Below are positions 43,366-54,607 of a stretch of DNA of 64,000 nucleotides, in pieces (the first letter of the stretch is position 1; every line of letters starts with the position of its first letter). Source of the DNA: Filomicrobium insigne (GTDB lineage: Bacteria; Pseudomonadota; Alphaproteobacteria; Rhizobiales; Hyphomicrobiaceae); the NCBI RefSeq assembly GCF_900104305.1, contig NZ_FNJC01000004.1, forward strand, positions 423,106 to 487,105. Direction: 5' to 3'. The translations under genes and the position numbers were made by a program. The notes under the pieces were generated by a model that made no database searches, was not told the DNA's origin, and worked only from the letters and a program-made list of their open reading frames with translations.

Positions 43366-46032
43366 ATGTACAAGCGTACGCAGGCTTCTGAGAGCCGCCC
43401 GCAACAGAATCGTATAGCTTGCCCGCCTATGAGCGGAATTGGAACACAGCGACAACATGTGTTCGGTGACGGGCCTGCTGTCCTTGCGGACGTGCGCGCG
43501 CACGCCGGATTGATTGCTGTTGTGGTGGGGGCTGGTGCAGCTCTGATCGCACTTATTGCCTCCGGGACGGCACAGCCCATTCTGCTGATCGTGCTTTCGC
43601 TGCTTGCTATGGCGGGCGCATTTTTCATCTTCGGATGGATGGTGGGGCATATCCACTTTGGCACGGTTCAGTCCCGACATGACGTCGCTGGGATGCTGGC
43701 GGACGATTTCAACGAGGCATTGCAGCTCACGCGTAACGATGGGGCACGGGTGTGGGCGAATAAGCGTTTTGATCGCATTCTCGACCGTTCGGCAGCAGGG
43801 AATATTGCAGCGTTAGAGCTTGGCCTTGGCGGCAGTTCGGCAGCTTCTGAAGCCATTTTCAGACTGACCCGCGCGGCGCAATCAGGCTTGGCACGCAGTG
43901 AAGACGTCAAGGTGACGCTTGCGAACGATGCGCTGGGTCCGCGCGAACTGATTACGTGGGTTCGGATCAGCGTCTCGCCTTTCCAATCAGGTGGGGCTTC
44001 CAAAGACAAGCGGCCGCTCGTCCTCTGGAAAATCAGCGACATTACTTCGGAGCGTCAGAAGCAGGCTGCAGCCGTCGCCGGTTACGAGCTTCAGCTTGAG
44101 CGCTACGAGACGATGCCAATCGGATTGCTTGCAGCTGATGACGACGGTGCGATCGTTCATATGAACGGCACGCTGGCGAGATGGCTCGGCGTTTCCGACA
44201 AGCTGGGGGCCTCGACGCGCGTCAGCAAGTTAGCGGATCTGCTTGCGGCCGACGGTTCCGAACTTCTCCTCGACATGCGCAGGCGGCGCCGGCCTGACGA
44301 GATTGTCAGCACGGATCTGGATCTCGTTTGCGAAGACGGACGCCTCTTGCCTGTGCGTATTGTCTGCCAAACGGCGAACGATGCCTTGAGCGCGTTGGCG
44401 GACGATCCAGACGAATTTTCGCAACCGGTTGGTGGTGGCATGGTGATTGCCGTCATGGACCGGCGCGAGGAGGAAATCGACGACGCCACAACTGAGGTTG
44501 CCGGCGTCCGGTTTGCCCGCTTTTTCCGATCCGCCCCGATTGGTATTGCCACGATTGGGCGGGATGGAAAGATTTCGAGCACCAACGCTGCGTTCTCTCG
44601 CATGATCGTGGATGGAACGAGCGGCATAGGCGAGGCGGCTCTCGATGTTCTCGCTCGTACCGGCGATGATGATACGAGCAAGGCGATTGGCGACGGGCTA
44701 GAGAAGGTGTTGTCGGGGCGCGGCAACATACCGCCCGTGGATATCGTCGTCGGGGCCAAGTCTGAATTTACGCGGCGCGTCTACATGAGCCCGTTGACGC
44801 ATACGGGAAGCTCTTCGGAAGCTGCAATCCTGTATGCGATTGATGTTACTGAGCAAAAAGCTCTTGAGGCTAAATTTGCGCAAAGCCAGAAGATGGACGC
44901 TGTTGGCAAGCTCGCGGGCTTTGTTGCCCACGACTTCAACAACATGCTGACGGCAATCATCGGCTTTTCCGACTTTCTTCTGCAGACGCATCGTCCGACC
45001 GATCCGGCGCATGCCGACATCATGAACATTAAGTCGTCGGCGAACCGAGCCGCGGGGCTTGTAGGCAAACTGCTTGCGTTAGCGCGTCAGCAGACACTTA
45101 TGGTTGAGCCGTTGCAGTTGGGTGAGGTCATGACCGATCTGGCTTCGCTGCTGAAACGCTCCGTTGGCGAAAAGATCGAATTGAAGCTCTCGTCGGGCCG
45201 TGACCTTTGGTACGTCAAGACCGACAAACTTCAACTCGAGCAGGCCGTCATCAACCTCGCGGTCAATGCGCGCGATGCGATGCCGGACGGTGGGCGTCTC
45301 ACAATCCGCACGCGTAATCTGACCGAACGTGAGTCCCGTCGCTTGCAGCAGCGGGGTATGCTCCCTGGCGAATACGTGGAGATCGAGGTCAGCGATACGG
45401 GGACCGGTATTCCGCCTGACGTAATTGGCAAGATTTTTGAGCCGTTTTTCACGACGAAGGAGGTCGGCAAAGGCACGGGCTTGGGGCTGGCAACAGTCTA
45501 CGGCATCGTCAAGCAAACCGGCGGTCACATCTATGCGGAGAGCTCGCTGGGTGACGGGACGACGTTCCGCATATACCTGCCGCGTTACCATCTCGATGAG
45601 AAGGACGAAGCGGCGATTACCGAACGAGTCGAAGCCAAGAACCGCGTGCAGAAGGCTGATCTCACGGGCGCTGGGCGTGTGCTGCTGGTCGAAGACGAAG
45701 ATGTCGTACGCTCGTTCGCCGTCCGGGCTTTGACCCGCCAAGGCTACGAGGTTCTCGAAGCTTCCGATGGCCTGGAGGCCCTCGATGTCATGGCCGAACA
45801 GAACGGCAATATCGATATCGTGGTTTCCGATGTCGTGATGCCTGCGATGGATGGGCCGACGATGCTGAAGGAAATGCGCAAAACGAATCCCGACCTCAAG
45901 ATCATCTTTGTGTCGGGCTATCCGAACGAGGCTTTCCAGCAGGCCCTGGGTGAAGAAACGTTTGCCTTCCTGCCCAAACCGTTCTCGTTGCCTCAACTCG
46001 CGGCAAAGGTGAAAGAGCAGCTCGAAACATAA
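43366..46032 (+). CDS. cckA: hybrid sensor histidine kinase CckA
   Basis: Membrane-bound kinase/phosphatase at the top of the CtrA/CpdR phosphorelay that controls the alphaproteobacterial cell cycle. Two membrane helices near residues 48-95 are followed by PAS-like sensing regions, the H-box [19 protein letters not shown] (His522), the ATPase domain ([29 protein letters not shown]) and a receiver domain with Asp822 in VVSDVVMP. At 888 residues this is a typical CckA. An ATG at 43429 (867 residues) may be the real start. It is an orphan kinase, as usual for CckA. Confidence 0.93.
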   Translation: MYKRTQASESRPQQNRIACPPMSGIGTQRQHVFGDGPAVLADVRAHAGLIAVVVGAGAALIALIASGTAQPILLIVLSLLAMAGAFFIFGWMVGHIHFGTVQSRHDVAGMLADDFNEALQLTRNDGARVWANKRFDRILDRSAAGNIAALELGLGGSSAASEAIFRLTRAAQSGLARSEDVKVTLANDALGPRELITWVRISVSPFQSGGASKDKRPLVLWKISDITSERQKQAAAVAGYELQLERYETMPIGLLAADDDGAIVHMNGTLARWLGVSDKLGASTRVSKLADLLAADGSELLLDMRRRRRPDEIVSTDLDLVCEDGRLLPVRIVCQTANDALSALADDPDEFSQPVGGGMVIAVMDRREEEIDDATTEVAGVRFARFFRSAPIGIATIGRDGKISSTNAAFSRMIVDGTSGIGEAALDVLARTGDDDTSKAIGDGLEKVLSGRGNIPPVDIVVGAKSEFTRRVYMSPLTHTGSSSEAAILYAIDVTEQKALEAKFAQSQKMDAVGKLAGFVAHDFNNMLTAIIGFSDFLLQTHRPTDPAHADIMNIKSSANRAAGLVGKLLALARQQTLMVEPLQLGEVMTDLASLLKRSVGEKIELKLSSGRDLWYVKTDKLQLEQAVINLAVNARDAMPDGGRLTIRTRNLTERESRRLQQRGMLPGEYVEIEVSDTGTGIPPDVIGKIFEPFFTTKEVGKGTGLGLATVYGIVKQTGGHIYAESSLGDGTTFRIYLPRYHLDEKDEAAITERVEAKNRVQKADLTGAGRVLLVEDEDVVRSFAVRALTRQGYEVLEASDGLEALDVMAEQNGNIDIVVSDVVMPAMDGPTMLKEMRKTNPDLKIIFVSGYPNEAFQQALGEETFAFLPKPFSLPQLAAKVKEQLET

Positions 46033-46207
46033 GGCGGGTGTGATTTGTTGAGATTTTGTGGCTGACTGATGGGGTATTCCTGCAACACACGCCACTGATG
46101 TGCCCCGAACCTGCACGAATTTTGCCGCCAGTGAGACAATTTGCCATCTGATTGCCATAAGCCCTGGGGAAAACTTTTCTCATTGGGGCATAAGGCGAGT
46201 GCGTATC

Positions 46208-46312
46208 ATGGTTGTTGACGTCGTCCTTCCGTTCGTAAGTCTTCTCGGCATCATTGGCGTCGGAACGCTTTCCGGTGTCGGGGCTGCTGTTCTCCTCGCA
46301 TCTCTCTGGTAG
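46208..46312 (+). CDS. 34-residue single-helix membrane peptide candidate
   Basis: The ATG at 46208 opens 34 codons: one strongly hydrophobic stretch rich in Val, Leu, Ile, Gly and Ala (LLGIIGVGTLSGVGAAVLLA) and no charged residue beyond Asp4. AAGGCGAG lies eight bases upstream and a strong terminator 25 bases downstream, so the ORF is framed as its own unit. It sits between cckA and recA. The frame is open further upstream, but that part looks non-coding. No family is recognised. Confidence 0.5.
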   Translation: MVVDVVLPFVSLLGIIGVGTLSGVGAAVLLASLW

Positions 46313-46336
46313 ATCGGCTGACAGCTTCCGTTATGG

Positions 46337-46376
46337 AACGCGCGGCAAAGCGTTATGCTTGCCGCGCGTTTTCATT
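46337..46376 (+). terminator. intrinsic terminator after small membrane peptide
   Basis: AACGCGCGGCAAAGC (46337-46351) pairs with GCTTGCCGCGCGTT (46357-46370), with a small internal mismatch and a GTTAT loop, followed by TTCATTTGTT. It separates the cckA region from recA. Confidence 0.8.
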
Positions 46377-46545
46377 TGTTGCTTCGGCGATCATGTTTCG
46401 TTGCAACGCATTGCGTGTGTCCACTGTCTTCACACGGGTTTTAGGAGCCCGCGATTTAACTGGACCGGCTGATTTGCTATGACTGCATCAGTGGTGACGC
46501 TTTCTCTTACGGAGTGCGCGCACTGAGCTCTGACAAATGCGCTAT

Positions 46546-46560
46546 GTTCCCTCCTTGTTC
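46546..46560 (+). promoter_or_regulatory. LexA (SOS) box upstream of recA
   Basis: GTTC-CCTCCTT-GTTC exactly matches the alphaproteobacterial LexA operator consensus GTTC-N7-GTTC. It lies about 75 bases before the recA ATG, where it should overlap the promoter. The second GTTC also starts the dyad GTTC-tcagt-GAAC. Confidence 0.88.
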
Positions 46561-46633
46561 TCAGTGAACAAAAAGTGTACGTTGTGACTCGCGGACATGA
46601 TCTGCAACTCACGGCAACATCGGGAATCGCGTT

Positions 46634-47791
46634 ATGAGCAAGCCGGAACTTCGTGTCCTCGAAGGGGGAGCTATGGATAAGCAAAAGGCGCTGCAGGCCG
46701 CGCTCGAACAGATCGATAAGAACTTTGGCAAGGGCTCGATCATGCGGCTCGGGGCCAACGATAAGTCGATCGACGTTGAAGCGGTGCCGACTGGCTCGAT
46801 CGGGTTGGACATCGCCCTTGGTATTGGCGGTTTGCCGCGTGGCCGAATTATAGAGATTTATGGTCCTGAATCCTCCGGAAAAACCACGCTTGCTCTGCAC
46901 GTTGTGGCTGAGGCTCAGAAAAAGGGCGGCATTTGTGCCTTCGTTGATGCCGAACACGCGCTTGATCCGGTTTACGCGAAGCGGCTGGGCGTCAAAGTAG
47001 AAGATTTGCTGATTTCTCAGCCAGATGCTGGTGAACAGGCGCTGGAAATTGCAGATACGCTCGTTCGTTCGGGTGCCGTGGATGTATTGGTCATTGACTC
47101 GGTGGCCGCACTGACGCCAAGGGCGGAACTTGAAGGCGAAATGGGTGATAGTCTGCCTGGCCTTCAAGCCCGTCTGATGAGCCAGGCTCTGCGCAAGCTT
47201 ACGGCTTCCATCTCCAAATCACGCTGCATGGTCATCTTCATCAACCAGATCCGGATGAAGATCGGCGTCATGTTCGGAAACCCGGAAACGACCACCGGTG
47301 GCAACGCGCTCAAGTTTTACGCTTCGGTTCGTCTCGACATCCGTCGCATTGGCCAGATCAAAGAGCGTGACGACGTTGTTGGCAATCAGACCCGCGTTAA
47401 GGTCGTGAAGAACAAGGTCGCGCCACCATTCAAGCAGGTCGAATTCGACATCATGTATGGTGAAGGTGTCTCCAGGGTCGGAGAGTTGGTTGATCTGGGC
47501 GTTAAAGCCGGCATTATCGAAAAGTCGGGGGCTTGGTATTCTTATGGTGACCAGCGCATAGGGCAGGGGCGCGAGAATACGAAAACGTTCCTCAAGGAAA
47601 ATCCGAAAATCGCCGCTACGATCGAAAAGGCTATCCGCGAGAACGCGGGCCTCGTCGCGGATCATTTGCTGGTTGATCCTACCGTCGCTGAAGATGAGGA
47701 CAGTGAACCGGCGGAGGTGCCGGCGGTTGTTGGCGAGGATGAAACCACTGACGATCAGGCCGGTGGCCGTAAATCGCGTGCCCGGCGCTGA
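46634..47791 (+). CDS. recA: recombinase RecA
   Basis: Homologous-recombination strand-exchange protein and SOS co-protease. Walker A is GPESSGKT (77-84), followed by the catalytic and L1/L2 DNA-binding loops ([22 protein letters not shown]). The C-terminus is acidic ([10 protein letters not shown]) and ends basic (GGRKSRARR). The length of 385 from ATG 46634 is normal for alphaproteobacteria; an ATG at 46673 with GGGGGAG upstream is an alternative start. A LexA box sits upstream, so SOS induction is expected. alaS follows 560 bases later, the common recA-alaS order. Confidence 0.98.
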   Translation: MSKPELRVLEGGAMDKQKALQAALEQIDKNFGKGSIMRLGANDKSIDVEAVPTGSIGLDIALGIGGLPRGRIIEIYGPESSGKTTLALHVVAEAQKKGGICAFVDAEHALDPVYAKRLGVKVEDLLISQPDAGEQALEIADTLVRSGAVDVLVIDSVAALTPRAELEGEMGDSLPGLQARLMSQALRKLTASISKSRCMVIFINQIRMKIGVMFGNPETTTGGNALKFYASVRLDIRRIGQIKERDDVVGNQTRVKVVKNKVAPPFKQVEFDIMYGEGVSRVGELVDLGVKAGIIEKSGAWYSYGDQRIGQGRENTKTFLKENPKIAATIEKAIRENAGLVADHLLVDPTVAEDEDSEPAEVPAVVGEDETTDDQAGGRKSRARR

Positions 47792-48354
47792 TTGAACACA
47801 GATCTGATCTAAGTCGAAATTTCGCGATGTTGGCGGGGTGGTTCTGAAGCGGACCCTCCGCCTTTCGCGTTCTTTAGCCTTGAGCGACTGGCTTAGAGGG
47901 CTTCGGTGTCCCGGAGCCCTTGCCTGGACAGGGCGCGCGTGCGCCGATAAAACGGCGACGAACTGCCGTTTTGGCTGTCCCGTGGTGCGGGGTGGGCAAG
48001 CGTCAGGCAGCGGTTGCCTTCCAGTTCCATCTTGATGGCGGAGAAGGCGACGCTACATCGATAAGACGACTTTTCTGGAGCCTGCGCGTCCGTTTTTCGC
48101 CGTCATTGCTTCTTCCGGCGTTTTTCCGGGTAACCTGACGGACGTGGCGGGTGGCAGCTTGCACAACTTCAAGCGCCGGGGATCAGGCGGAATACGCTTC
48201 GCTGGAAATGAGAAATAGTCTACAGCCTGAGCGTTTCGCGCGAATCCCGTGAGGCGTCAGGCTCTAGGGCTTGGAGTTGGCACTCTCTGACAGGATGGAA
48301 TAGCACGCGGGGCAGACCCACGTTTTTTCTACGACCGCTAGCACGAGGCGATGA
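47792..48354 (+). other. long recA-alaS intergenic region, no gene seen
   Basis: About 560 bases with no convincing ORF. Short open frames (for example 47838-48035) are Arg/Cys/Gly-rich and have no good ribosome-binding site. No T-box, riboswitch, tRNA or clear terminator is visible, although several GC-rich partial dyads occur (for example near 47945-47975). Confidence 0.35.
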
Positions 48355-51045
48355 ATGACCGGCGTTAATGAGATCCGAAGCGCATTTCTCGAATATTTCG
48401 GGAAGAACGGCCATGCGATAGTGCCGTCGTCGCCGCTTGTCCCGCGGAATGATCCGACGTTGATGTTCACCAACGCCGGGATGGTGCAGTTCAAGAACGT
48501 ATTCACCGGTCATGAGACACGGGACTACGTGCGTGCTGTCACGTCGCAAAAATGTGTGCGCGCGGGCGGTAAGCACAACGATCTCGACAACGTGGGCTAT
48601 ACGGCGCGCCATCACACGTTCTTTGAGATGCTCGGCAACTTTTCATTTGGTGATTACTTCAAGGATGTCGCCATCGAATTGGCCTGGAACCTGATCACCA
48701 AGGAGTTTGGACTCGATCCCAAGCGTCTCCTGATCACGGTCTATAAAGAGGACGATCAGGCGTTCGATATCTGGAAGAAGCTCACGGGCTTTCCTGATGA
48801 GCGGATTATCCGCATCGGAACATCCGACAATTTCTGGCAGATGGGGGACACGGGCCCCTGCGGGCCGTGTTCGGAGATTTTCTTCGATCACGGGGAGCAT
48901 ATCCCTGGCGGACCTCCCGGCTCGCCGGACGAAGACGGTGACCGTTTCATCGAAATTTGGAATCTCGTGTTCATGCAGTACGAGCAGGTCACGCCCGGAG
49001 AGCGCGTCGACCTGCCACGCCCGTCCATTGACACTGGCATGGGGCTTGAGCGTATCGCGGCGGTTCTTCAGGGGACTCACGATAACTATGAAACAGACCT
49101 GTTTCGCGCTTTGATCGCGGCTTCGGTCGACCTGACGAATGTAGAAGCGACGGGTGAGCACAAAGCGAGCCACAGGGTCATCGCAGATCACTTGCGCGCG
49201 GTTTCGTTCCTCATTGCGGATGGCGTTCTGCCTGCGAACGATGGTCGTGGCTACGTCCTGCGCCGCATTATGCGACGGGCGATGCGTCACGCTCATCTTC
49301 TTGGCGCGACGGAGCCGTTGATGCATCGGCTCGTTCCGGCGTTGATGCGGCAGATGGCGGAAGCGTACCCCGAACTTAGCCGGGCTAACGCACTCATTAC
49401 CGAGACGCTCAAACTTGAAGAAACGAAATTCCGCACGACTCTGATCAAAGGGCTCGGCCTATTGAGCGAAGCTTCGAGCGACCTTGGCAAGGGAGACGTC
49501 TTCTCTGGGGATGTCGCCTTCAAGCTCTACGATACGTACGGTTTTCCACTCGACCTAACCGAGGATGCATTGCGGACGCGCGGCATCGCTGTCGATCATG
49601 CTGCTTTCAACGCGGCTATGGAGCAGCAGAAGGCTGAGGCGCGCAAAGCTTGGAAAGGATCGGGGGAAGCGGCGACGGAAACCGTCTGGTTCGAAGTGCG
49701 GGATAAGGTCGGCGCCACCGAGTTCCTCGGTTATGACACGGAGGCGGCCGAGGGTGAGATCCTCTCGCTCATCAAAGACGGCAAGCCCGTGAAGACCCTC
49801 AAGGCGGGTGACGAAGCTCAGATCATCCTGAATCAAACGCCTTTTTACGGAGAGTCCGGCGGACAAGTGGGTGACACGGGTGTTATCCGCGGACCGAAGG
49901 GCGCCGTGTTCCGCGTTACAGATACGCAGAAAAGGTTGTCTGATCTTTTTGTTCACTTCGGCACGGTTGAGAGCGGGGCCTTCAAAACCGGCGAACCCGT
50001 CAGTCTCGAAGTTGATCATGCGCGGCGGACAGCGACGCGCGCCAACCACTCTGCAACGCACCTTCTGCATGAGGCTTTGCGCCAGGTGCTTGGAACGCAC
50101 GTTGCTCAGAAGGGCTCGTTGGTTGCGCCAGAGCGTCTGCGGTTTGACTTCTCACATCCCAAGCCGATGACGGCTGATGAAATTCGCGAAGTCGAGCGTC
50201 GGGCCAATGAGATTGTCGTTCAGAACGTTCCTGTTGAAACGCGCCTGATGGCACTCGACGACGCGATGGAGTCGGGGGCGATGGCGCTGTTCGGCGAAAA
50301 GTATGGAGATGAAGTTCGTGTCGTTTCCATGGGCTATACACCTGGGGATGCGTCCGAATCCGTGGGCAAGAAGGCCAACAAAGCTTGGTCCGTCGAATTG
50401 TGCGGCGGTACGCATGCCAAGCGCACCGGCGACATCGGTCTCATCAAGGTCGTCGGTGAATCCGCGAGTGCCGCCGGCGTTCGTCGTATCGAAGCGCTGA
50501 CCTCGGACGGCGCGCGCGCATATCTTGCGTCGCAGGACGAACGGCTTCGTGAGGCTGCGGCCATGCTTAGGACGCGGCCGGAGGAAGTTCTCGATCGCGT
50601 TCGTGCACTGCTTGAGGAGAAGAAACAGCTTGAACGGCAACTGAGCGATGCGAAGCGCCAGGCTGCGCTCGGCGGCTCAGGGGCTTCCGACACGGGTTCC
50701 GGATCTGCGGTTCGCACCGTGGGGGACGTCAAGCTTCTGGCGCGTACGGTTGAAGGGTTAAACCCGAAGGATCTGCGCGGACTTATCGACGACGGTAAGA
50801 AGCAAGTGGGGTCTGGCGTGGTTGCCGTGGTTGGTGTTACCGAAGATGGTAAGGCTGGCATCGCCGTTGGTGTGACCGGAGACCTGACGGATACCTACAG
50901 CGCTGTTGATCTGGTGCGTGTCGGTGCTGAAGCCCTCGGTGGCAAAGGTGGCGGCGGCCGACCTGACATGGCTCAGGCGGGCGGTCCGGATGGCAGCAAA
51001 GCAGCCGATGCGATCAAGGCTATCGAAACCCGCCTCGCGGGCTAA
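48355..51045 (+). CDS. alaS: alanyl-tRNA synthetase
   Basis: Class II synthetase charging tRNA-Ala. The 896-residue protein starts [19 protein letters not shown], with the class II core ([21 protein letters not shown]), the editing domain metal-binding pair [14 protein letters not shown] and [11 protein letters not shown], and the DHHA1-like C-terminal domain ([14 protein letters not shown]). The ATG at 48355 has GAGG eight bases upstream; the overlapping ATG at 48351 is out of frame. A small exported-protein gene follows 31 bases after the stop and may be co-transcribed. Confidence 0.98.
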   Translation: MTGVNEIRSAFLEYFGKNGHAIVPSSPLVPRNDPTLMFTNAGMVQFKNVFTGHETRDYVRAVTSQKCVRAGGKHNDLDNVGYTARHHTFFEMLGNFSFGDYFKDVAIELAWNLITKEFGLDPKRLLITVYKEDDQAFDIWKKLTGFPDERIIRIGTSDNFWQMGDTGPCGPCSEIFFDHGEHIPGGPPGSPDEDGDRFIEIWNLVFMQYEQVTPGERVDLPRPSIDTGMGLERIAAVLQGTHDNYETDLFRALIAASVDLTNVEATGEHKASHRVIADHLRAVSFLIADGVLPANDGRGYVLRRIMRRAMRHAHLLGATEPLMHRLVPALMRQMAEAYPELSRANALITETLKLEETKFRTTLIKGLGLLSEASSDLGKGDVFSGDVAFKLYDTYGFPLDLTEDALRTRGIAVDHAAFNAAMEQQKAEARKAWKGSGEAATETVWFEVRDKVGATEFLGYDTEAAEGEILSLIKDGKPVKTLKAGDEAQIILNQTPFYGESGGQVGDTGVIRGPKGAVFRVTDTQKRLSDLFVHFGTVESGAFKTGEPVSLEVDHARRTATRANHSATHLLHEALRQVLGTHVAQKGSLVAPERLRFDFSHPKPMTADEIREVERRANEIVVQNVPVETRLMALDDAMESGAMALFGEKYGDEVRVVSMGYTPGDASESVGKKANKAWSVELCGGTHAKRTGDIGLIKVVGESASAAGVRRIEALTSDGARAYLASQDERLREAAAMLRTRPEEVLDRVRALLEEKKQLERQLSDAKRQAALGGSGASDTGSGSAVRTVGDVKLLARTVEGLNPKDLRGLIDDGKKQVGSGVVAVVGVTEDGKAGIAVGVTGDLTDTYSAVDLVRVGAEALGGKGGGGRPDMAQAGGPDGSKAADAIKAIETRLAG

Positions 51046-51076
51046 CGACAATCAGTTCACGGGAAGGAAGCAGGAC

Positions 51077-51484
51077 ATGATGAATGTTTCGCGTTGCGGC
51101 GTTGCCGCTCTCGTCTTTGTGACGACCGTCGGTCTTGCCGCTGGTGGTGCCTGGGCCGACGCTTCCCCATGCGCGCGTGCCAATACAGATCCCGAGAAAT
51201 TGCAGTCTGAGTTGTCGACCACGGAAAAGCTTCCTGAAGTGTTCCGCGACGACAATTACGTGGCGCTACAGGACAAGTCGACGTGGGCCATGTGGACCTT
51301 CACCTTGCCTTCGCATCCGGCCCATCCGGCTGTGGTCTGTCGCCGCCCCGTTCGTGAGGGCGAATCCATCACGCTCGATATGGTCGTGAACTGCAAGGGA
51401 GAGTCCAAGGCCTGCGCACAACTCGATCAGGACTTCCGTGCTCTCAATGCCCGCATGGCGCAAGAAATGAAGGCGAAGAAGTAG
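51077..51484 (+). CDS. small exported hypothetical protein
   Basis: A 135-residue precursor with a signal peptide (about 1-28, ending GGAWADA) and four cysteines in the mature part (PCARAN, VVCRRP, VNCKGE, KACAQL) that may form two disulfides. The C-terminus is helical and basic. GGAAG precedes the ATG. Its frame continues upstream into the end of alaS but only the part from 51077 has a signal peptide. The short distance to alaS suggests co-transcription. No family is recognised. Confidence 0.65.
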   Translation: MMNVSRCGVAALVFVTTVGLAAGGAWADASPCARANTDPEKLQSELSTTEKLPEVFRDDNYVALQDKSTWAMWTFTLPSHPAHPAVVCRRPVREGESITLDMVVNCKGESKACAQLDQDFRALNARMAQEMKAKK

Positions 51485-51541
51485 TCGCCGCCTTAACGCA
51501 GAGGGCTCTCCGCGGACGATGCCAAACAGCGCGACGGTGAT

Positions 51542-52897
51542 TTATTTGCTGCTGATGTGGATTGTGTAGGCGCCGGCGGCTGATCGGTAGTGATCGTACA
51601 CCTGAATAAGGTACCGTCCAGGTTGGGCGGACTTGAATGCTTGTGTCACGTCGGCGCCGCCGGTCGTGTTGTATGTTGCTGATATCTGAGACTTGGCTGG
51701 GTCGTATATGACAATGGCCGGGCGCAATGTCGTCGATCTGTTTTCGAGCCGTATTTCAGTTTCAGCCCGTCCTTCTGGGATTTCAAAGCTAAAGAAATCG
51801 CTATCGGCTGGGCCCATTATCGCTGCTTCTATTCCCTCCCCGATATTGATTGGCTTTGCCGTGAGTAGCCCGTCATTTGGTTCGAACGCATCATAGCTCT
51901 TTGTTGGAACGACGCGCACATTATAGACGCCAACGCTGTTGCCGTAGTGGTTGCTCACTCTAGCTGCGTAACGCGTGTCAGGCGTGGCGACGAATGTGTA
52001 AACAATATCGGCTCCCGCGGTCGTCTTGTGCACAGAGCCTAGGCTGGTTTTTTCTGCATCGAACAATTCGATCCGTGGCTCAAGCGTTGTGGACCGATTT
52101 TCTATTTCGACCCTGATCCAGTCTCGGTATTCCGCAGGCGTCGTGAAAGTGAAAAAGTCCGCGTCTTTCGGTGGATCAATCGATGCCGCGACCCACGTCT
52201 TCAATCCAAGCTGATTGGTCGACAGGCTGTCGTTGTTGGGTTCGCTTTCCCGCGCGTCGATCTCGATATGCCGAGGGGGTACGGCTTCCAGAGATTGCAG
52301 CGCCTGTTCCTTTCGAACTTCGACAACTTGATGGTTGAACGTTTTGGAAGCTTGCCGGGCTTCGCTGACTTTCTTTGCAATGGCTTGGTCGACCTGTTGT
52401 TTGGACGTGCTCGTCGCCGTATTCGTCGGGGATGCTGCGGCCGCAGTAGGCGTTATTGGGGAAGACGACGGCGTGTCAGTTGCCTGCATTGCCGTACGTA
52501 CGAGCGCAACGATGTCTTCAACGCGCGATTCGTAATCACGTGCGTTTGCCTTGCACTGCAGGAACTGCTCAGGATCGAGGCGTCCGGCGTCGAGGACTGT
52601 GCAGCAGGTCTTTAGATTGATTGCCGTCATTTGAGCCCGTTCATCGAGCTCGGTCAGTTGTTCGCGACCGATCTTCAATTCGCCTTCGGTTTTCAGGAAG
52701 GAAACCTTTGTCGCCAATCCAACGGACGTTTGCTGAAAGATAGCTTCGCAGGGCGTCAGATTCGTTCTTAAAAGATCATAGCCCAAGTATAGCAATGCCA
52801 TTGCGAACAAGCTGCTGGCGACCGCTACAACCTGACCAAATGAGCCGAGCCGTAAGCGCTTTTTGCGAATGCGGGTTGTCTGCTCTTCTTCAGGCAT
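51542..52897 (-). CDS. single-pass membrane protein with PPC-type repeats
   Basis: From the ATG at 52897 (GAGG six bases upstream) the protein has 451 residues. A basic cytoplasmic tail and one membrane helix (about 22-43) are followed by a helical, cysteine-containing region (about 45-190) and two pre-peptidase C-terminal (PPC)-like beta domains, each starting with (E/F)EPNN/D and containing DADFFTFTTP or DSDFFSFEIP, ENRSTTL and YD/FDAEKT motifs. PPC domains usually accompany secreted proteases, but no protease domain is present here, so a structural or adhesive role is possible. It is divergent from the chemoreceptor gene. Confidence 0.7.
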   Translation of the reverse strand: MPEEEQTTRIRKKRLRLGSFGQVVAVASSLFAMALLYLGYDLLRTNLTPCEAIFQQTSVGLATKVSFLKTEGELKIGREQLTELDERAQMTAINLKTCCTVLDAGRLDPEQFLQCKANARDYESRVEDIVALVRTAMQATDTPSSSPITPTAAAASPTNTATSTSKQQVDQAIAKKVSEARQASKTFNHQVVEVRKEQALQSLEAVPPRHIEIDARESEPNNDSLSTNQLGLKTWVAASIDPPKDADFFTFTTPAEYRDWIRVEIENRSTTLEPRIELFDAEKTSLGSVHKTTAGADIVYTFVATPDTRYAARVSNHYGNSVGVYNVRVVPTKSYDAFEPNDGLLTAKPINIGEGIEAAIMGPADSDFFSFEIPEGRAETEIRLENRSTTLRPAIVIYDPAKSQISATYNTTGGADVTQAFKSAQPGRYLIQVYDHYRSAAGAYTIHISSK

Positions 52898-53142
52898 GAA
52901 AAACCTCAAAAAATAAAACAAACTCAAAATATTTGGTTCGAAAAACGCTTTACTGAAAAAACGCGTGAATTGTGTCTATGTAGCGACGACCGATGTCGCG
53001 GCAACGGCTTCGGTTTGAGGCTGTATTATAATTAAGCTCAAGTTAAGCCCTGCACTATAGTCTCCTGCCCGAGGAACGCTTTTTCCGTGATTTTCTGAGT
53101 TTATCAGCATCCCCATATCCGAAATTTCGAACGGAGAAGTCC

Positions 53143-54525
53143 GTGCTATCGTTTCAGAGAAAACCGACGCAGGACCGCGAGATCATTCAAACATCGGCGG
53201 CCCCTTCTATGGCAGTTGTCGATAATCAAGTGCTGGCTGCTCTTGAGGATCTCGTACGCTCTAATCTAACGGCAAAGATTGCCGCTGATGGACGCTTGGG
53301 AGAAACGCTGGAACAGCTTGTCGCGCTTGTGAAGAAGTCAAATTCTGCACAGCTGCAGGCTGTGAGCCAGCTGGGTGCACAGGCCGGCGAGTCCGCCATA
53401 AATATGGGCTGGGTCTATCACGACTTCCGCGAAGTCGCGGACTCGACCAAATCGATTTCGGGCGCCGTCGTCGAGCTCGCGGCGTCTATCAGCGAGTTGG
53501 CGGAATCTTCACGCACCAGTACAACGCAAGCGGAATCCGCGCGGGATACGATGCGGTGCTGTACTGACGACAGCCGCGGCGCGATCGATGCGATGCAGGC
53601 TATTCAGCAGCGTTCCAGCCATATCGGAGAGCGCGTCGCTGAGTTGCAGACCGCTGTCGACCAGATCAATTCCATGACAGGTGCTATCGATTCGATTGCC
53701 CGTCAGACAAACCTTCTCGCGCTCAACGCCACGATCGAAGCTGCGCGTGCCGGAGAGGCCGGTCGCGGATTTGCCGTTGTTGCTTCCGAAGTAAAAGAAC
53801 TCTCGGTGGAGACAGGCAAGGCGACCCAGCAAATTCGCAATTGCGTTGAGGCATTGACGAATGAGATGGCCGAGATCAGCGTTGCGGTTAAAGAGAGCCT
53901 GAAGTCCGTCGAGGCGGGCAGTGATATCGTTCGCCAGGTCAGCTCGATCATCGAGAATGTCGGAGACGAGGTTAGCGAAGTTTCCGAGCGGATCCGCGGG
54001 TTGTTCAACCTCATTCAGCAGCAGGAAGCTGCGACATCGGAGATCAGCCAAAACGTTGTTCAGATTTCCGAGAAGGCCAATAAAAACAAGGATGAAGTCG
54101 AAGCGATTGGCAAGCGTTTGCAAGAGTCTGAGAAGCTGACTGCCAACACGTTTGCGGCCAGTGAGATGCTGCCGGTGGAGAACTTTGGTCTCATCCGCTT
54201 TGGCGCCGATGTCACGATTTGGAAGCGGCAGCTTTGCTCGGTTCTGCTTGGTACCGAATCTGCACAATCTGTCAGCGGCAAGTTCTCTGTCTCTTCTGCT
54301 ATCGAGGACGCGCGGCACTTGGCGGCTTCGAAACCCGCCCTCAAGCCGATCTGCGGCGAACTGGAAAGCTCGATGCAGCAGGCACAGCGTTTTGCTGAGA
54401 AGCTCATTGGCGAGATCAAGAACTGCAACTGGAATGAAGCAACGCCCGCGTATGTAAGCTGCGACGACGCGATCACAAAAGCGATCGCTGCTACCAACAA
54501 GCTCCTGGAACAAGCAGCCCGCTAA
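53143..54525 (+). CDS. soluble methyl-accepting chemotaxis protein
   Basis: Cytoplasmic chemoreceptor of 460 residues starting at a GTG with GGAGAAG upstream. No membrane helix or HAMP domain is visible. The N-terminal about 80 residues are helical, followed by the coiled-coil signalling hairpin with the canonical tip [20 protein letters not shown] and [19 protein letters not shown] (about 182-215). The C-terminal about 115 residues (from [15 protein letters not shown]) form a helical bundle loosely like CZB zinc-sensing domains, but the expected His ligands are not evident. It should signal to CheA/CheW encoded elsewhere. The stimulus is unknown. Confidence 0.9.
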   Translation: MLSFQRKPTQDREIIQTSAAPSMAVVDNQVLAALEDLVRSNLTAKIAADGRLGETLEQLVALVKKSNSAQLQAVSQLGAQAGESAINMGWVYHDFREVADSTKSISGAVVELAASISELAESSRTSTTQAESARDTMRCCTDDSRGAIDAMQAIQQRSSHIGERVAELQTAVDQINSMTGAIDSIARQTNLLALNATIEAARAGEAGRGFAVVASEVKELSVETGKATQQIRNCVEALTNEMAEISVAVKESLKSVEAGSDIVRQVSSIIENVGDEVSEVSERIRGLFNLIQQQEAATSEISQNVVQISEKANKNKDEVEAIGKRLQESEKLTANTFAASEMLPVENFGLIRFGADVTIWKRQLCSVLLGTESAQSVSGKFSVSSAIEDARHLAASKPALKPICGELESSMQQAQRFAEKLIGEIKNCNWNEATPAYVSCDDAITKAIAATNKLLEQAAR

Positions 54526-54546
54526 GCTCTGCGTTCTCCTATAGGA

Positions 54547-54582
54547 AAGCCCTGACAGTCATAAACTGTCAGGGCTTTTTTT
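54547..54582 (+). terminator. intrinsic terminator after chemoreceptor gene
   Basis: An eleven-pair perfect stem (GCCCTGACAGT 54549-54559, ACTGTCAGGGC 54565-54575), extended by AA/TT, is followed by seven Ts. It lies 20 bases after the stop. Confidence 0.92.
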
Positions 54583-54607
54583 CGTCGCGAAATTTGTGTG
54601 CGGCGTA

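Noticed and set aside
47838..48138. Open frames in the recA-alaS gap
   Set aside because: Arg/Cys/Gly-rich, no ribosome-binding site and no recognisable domain.
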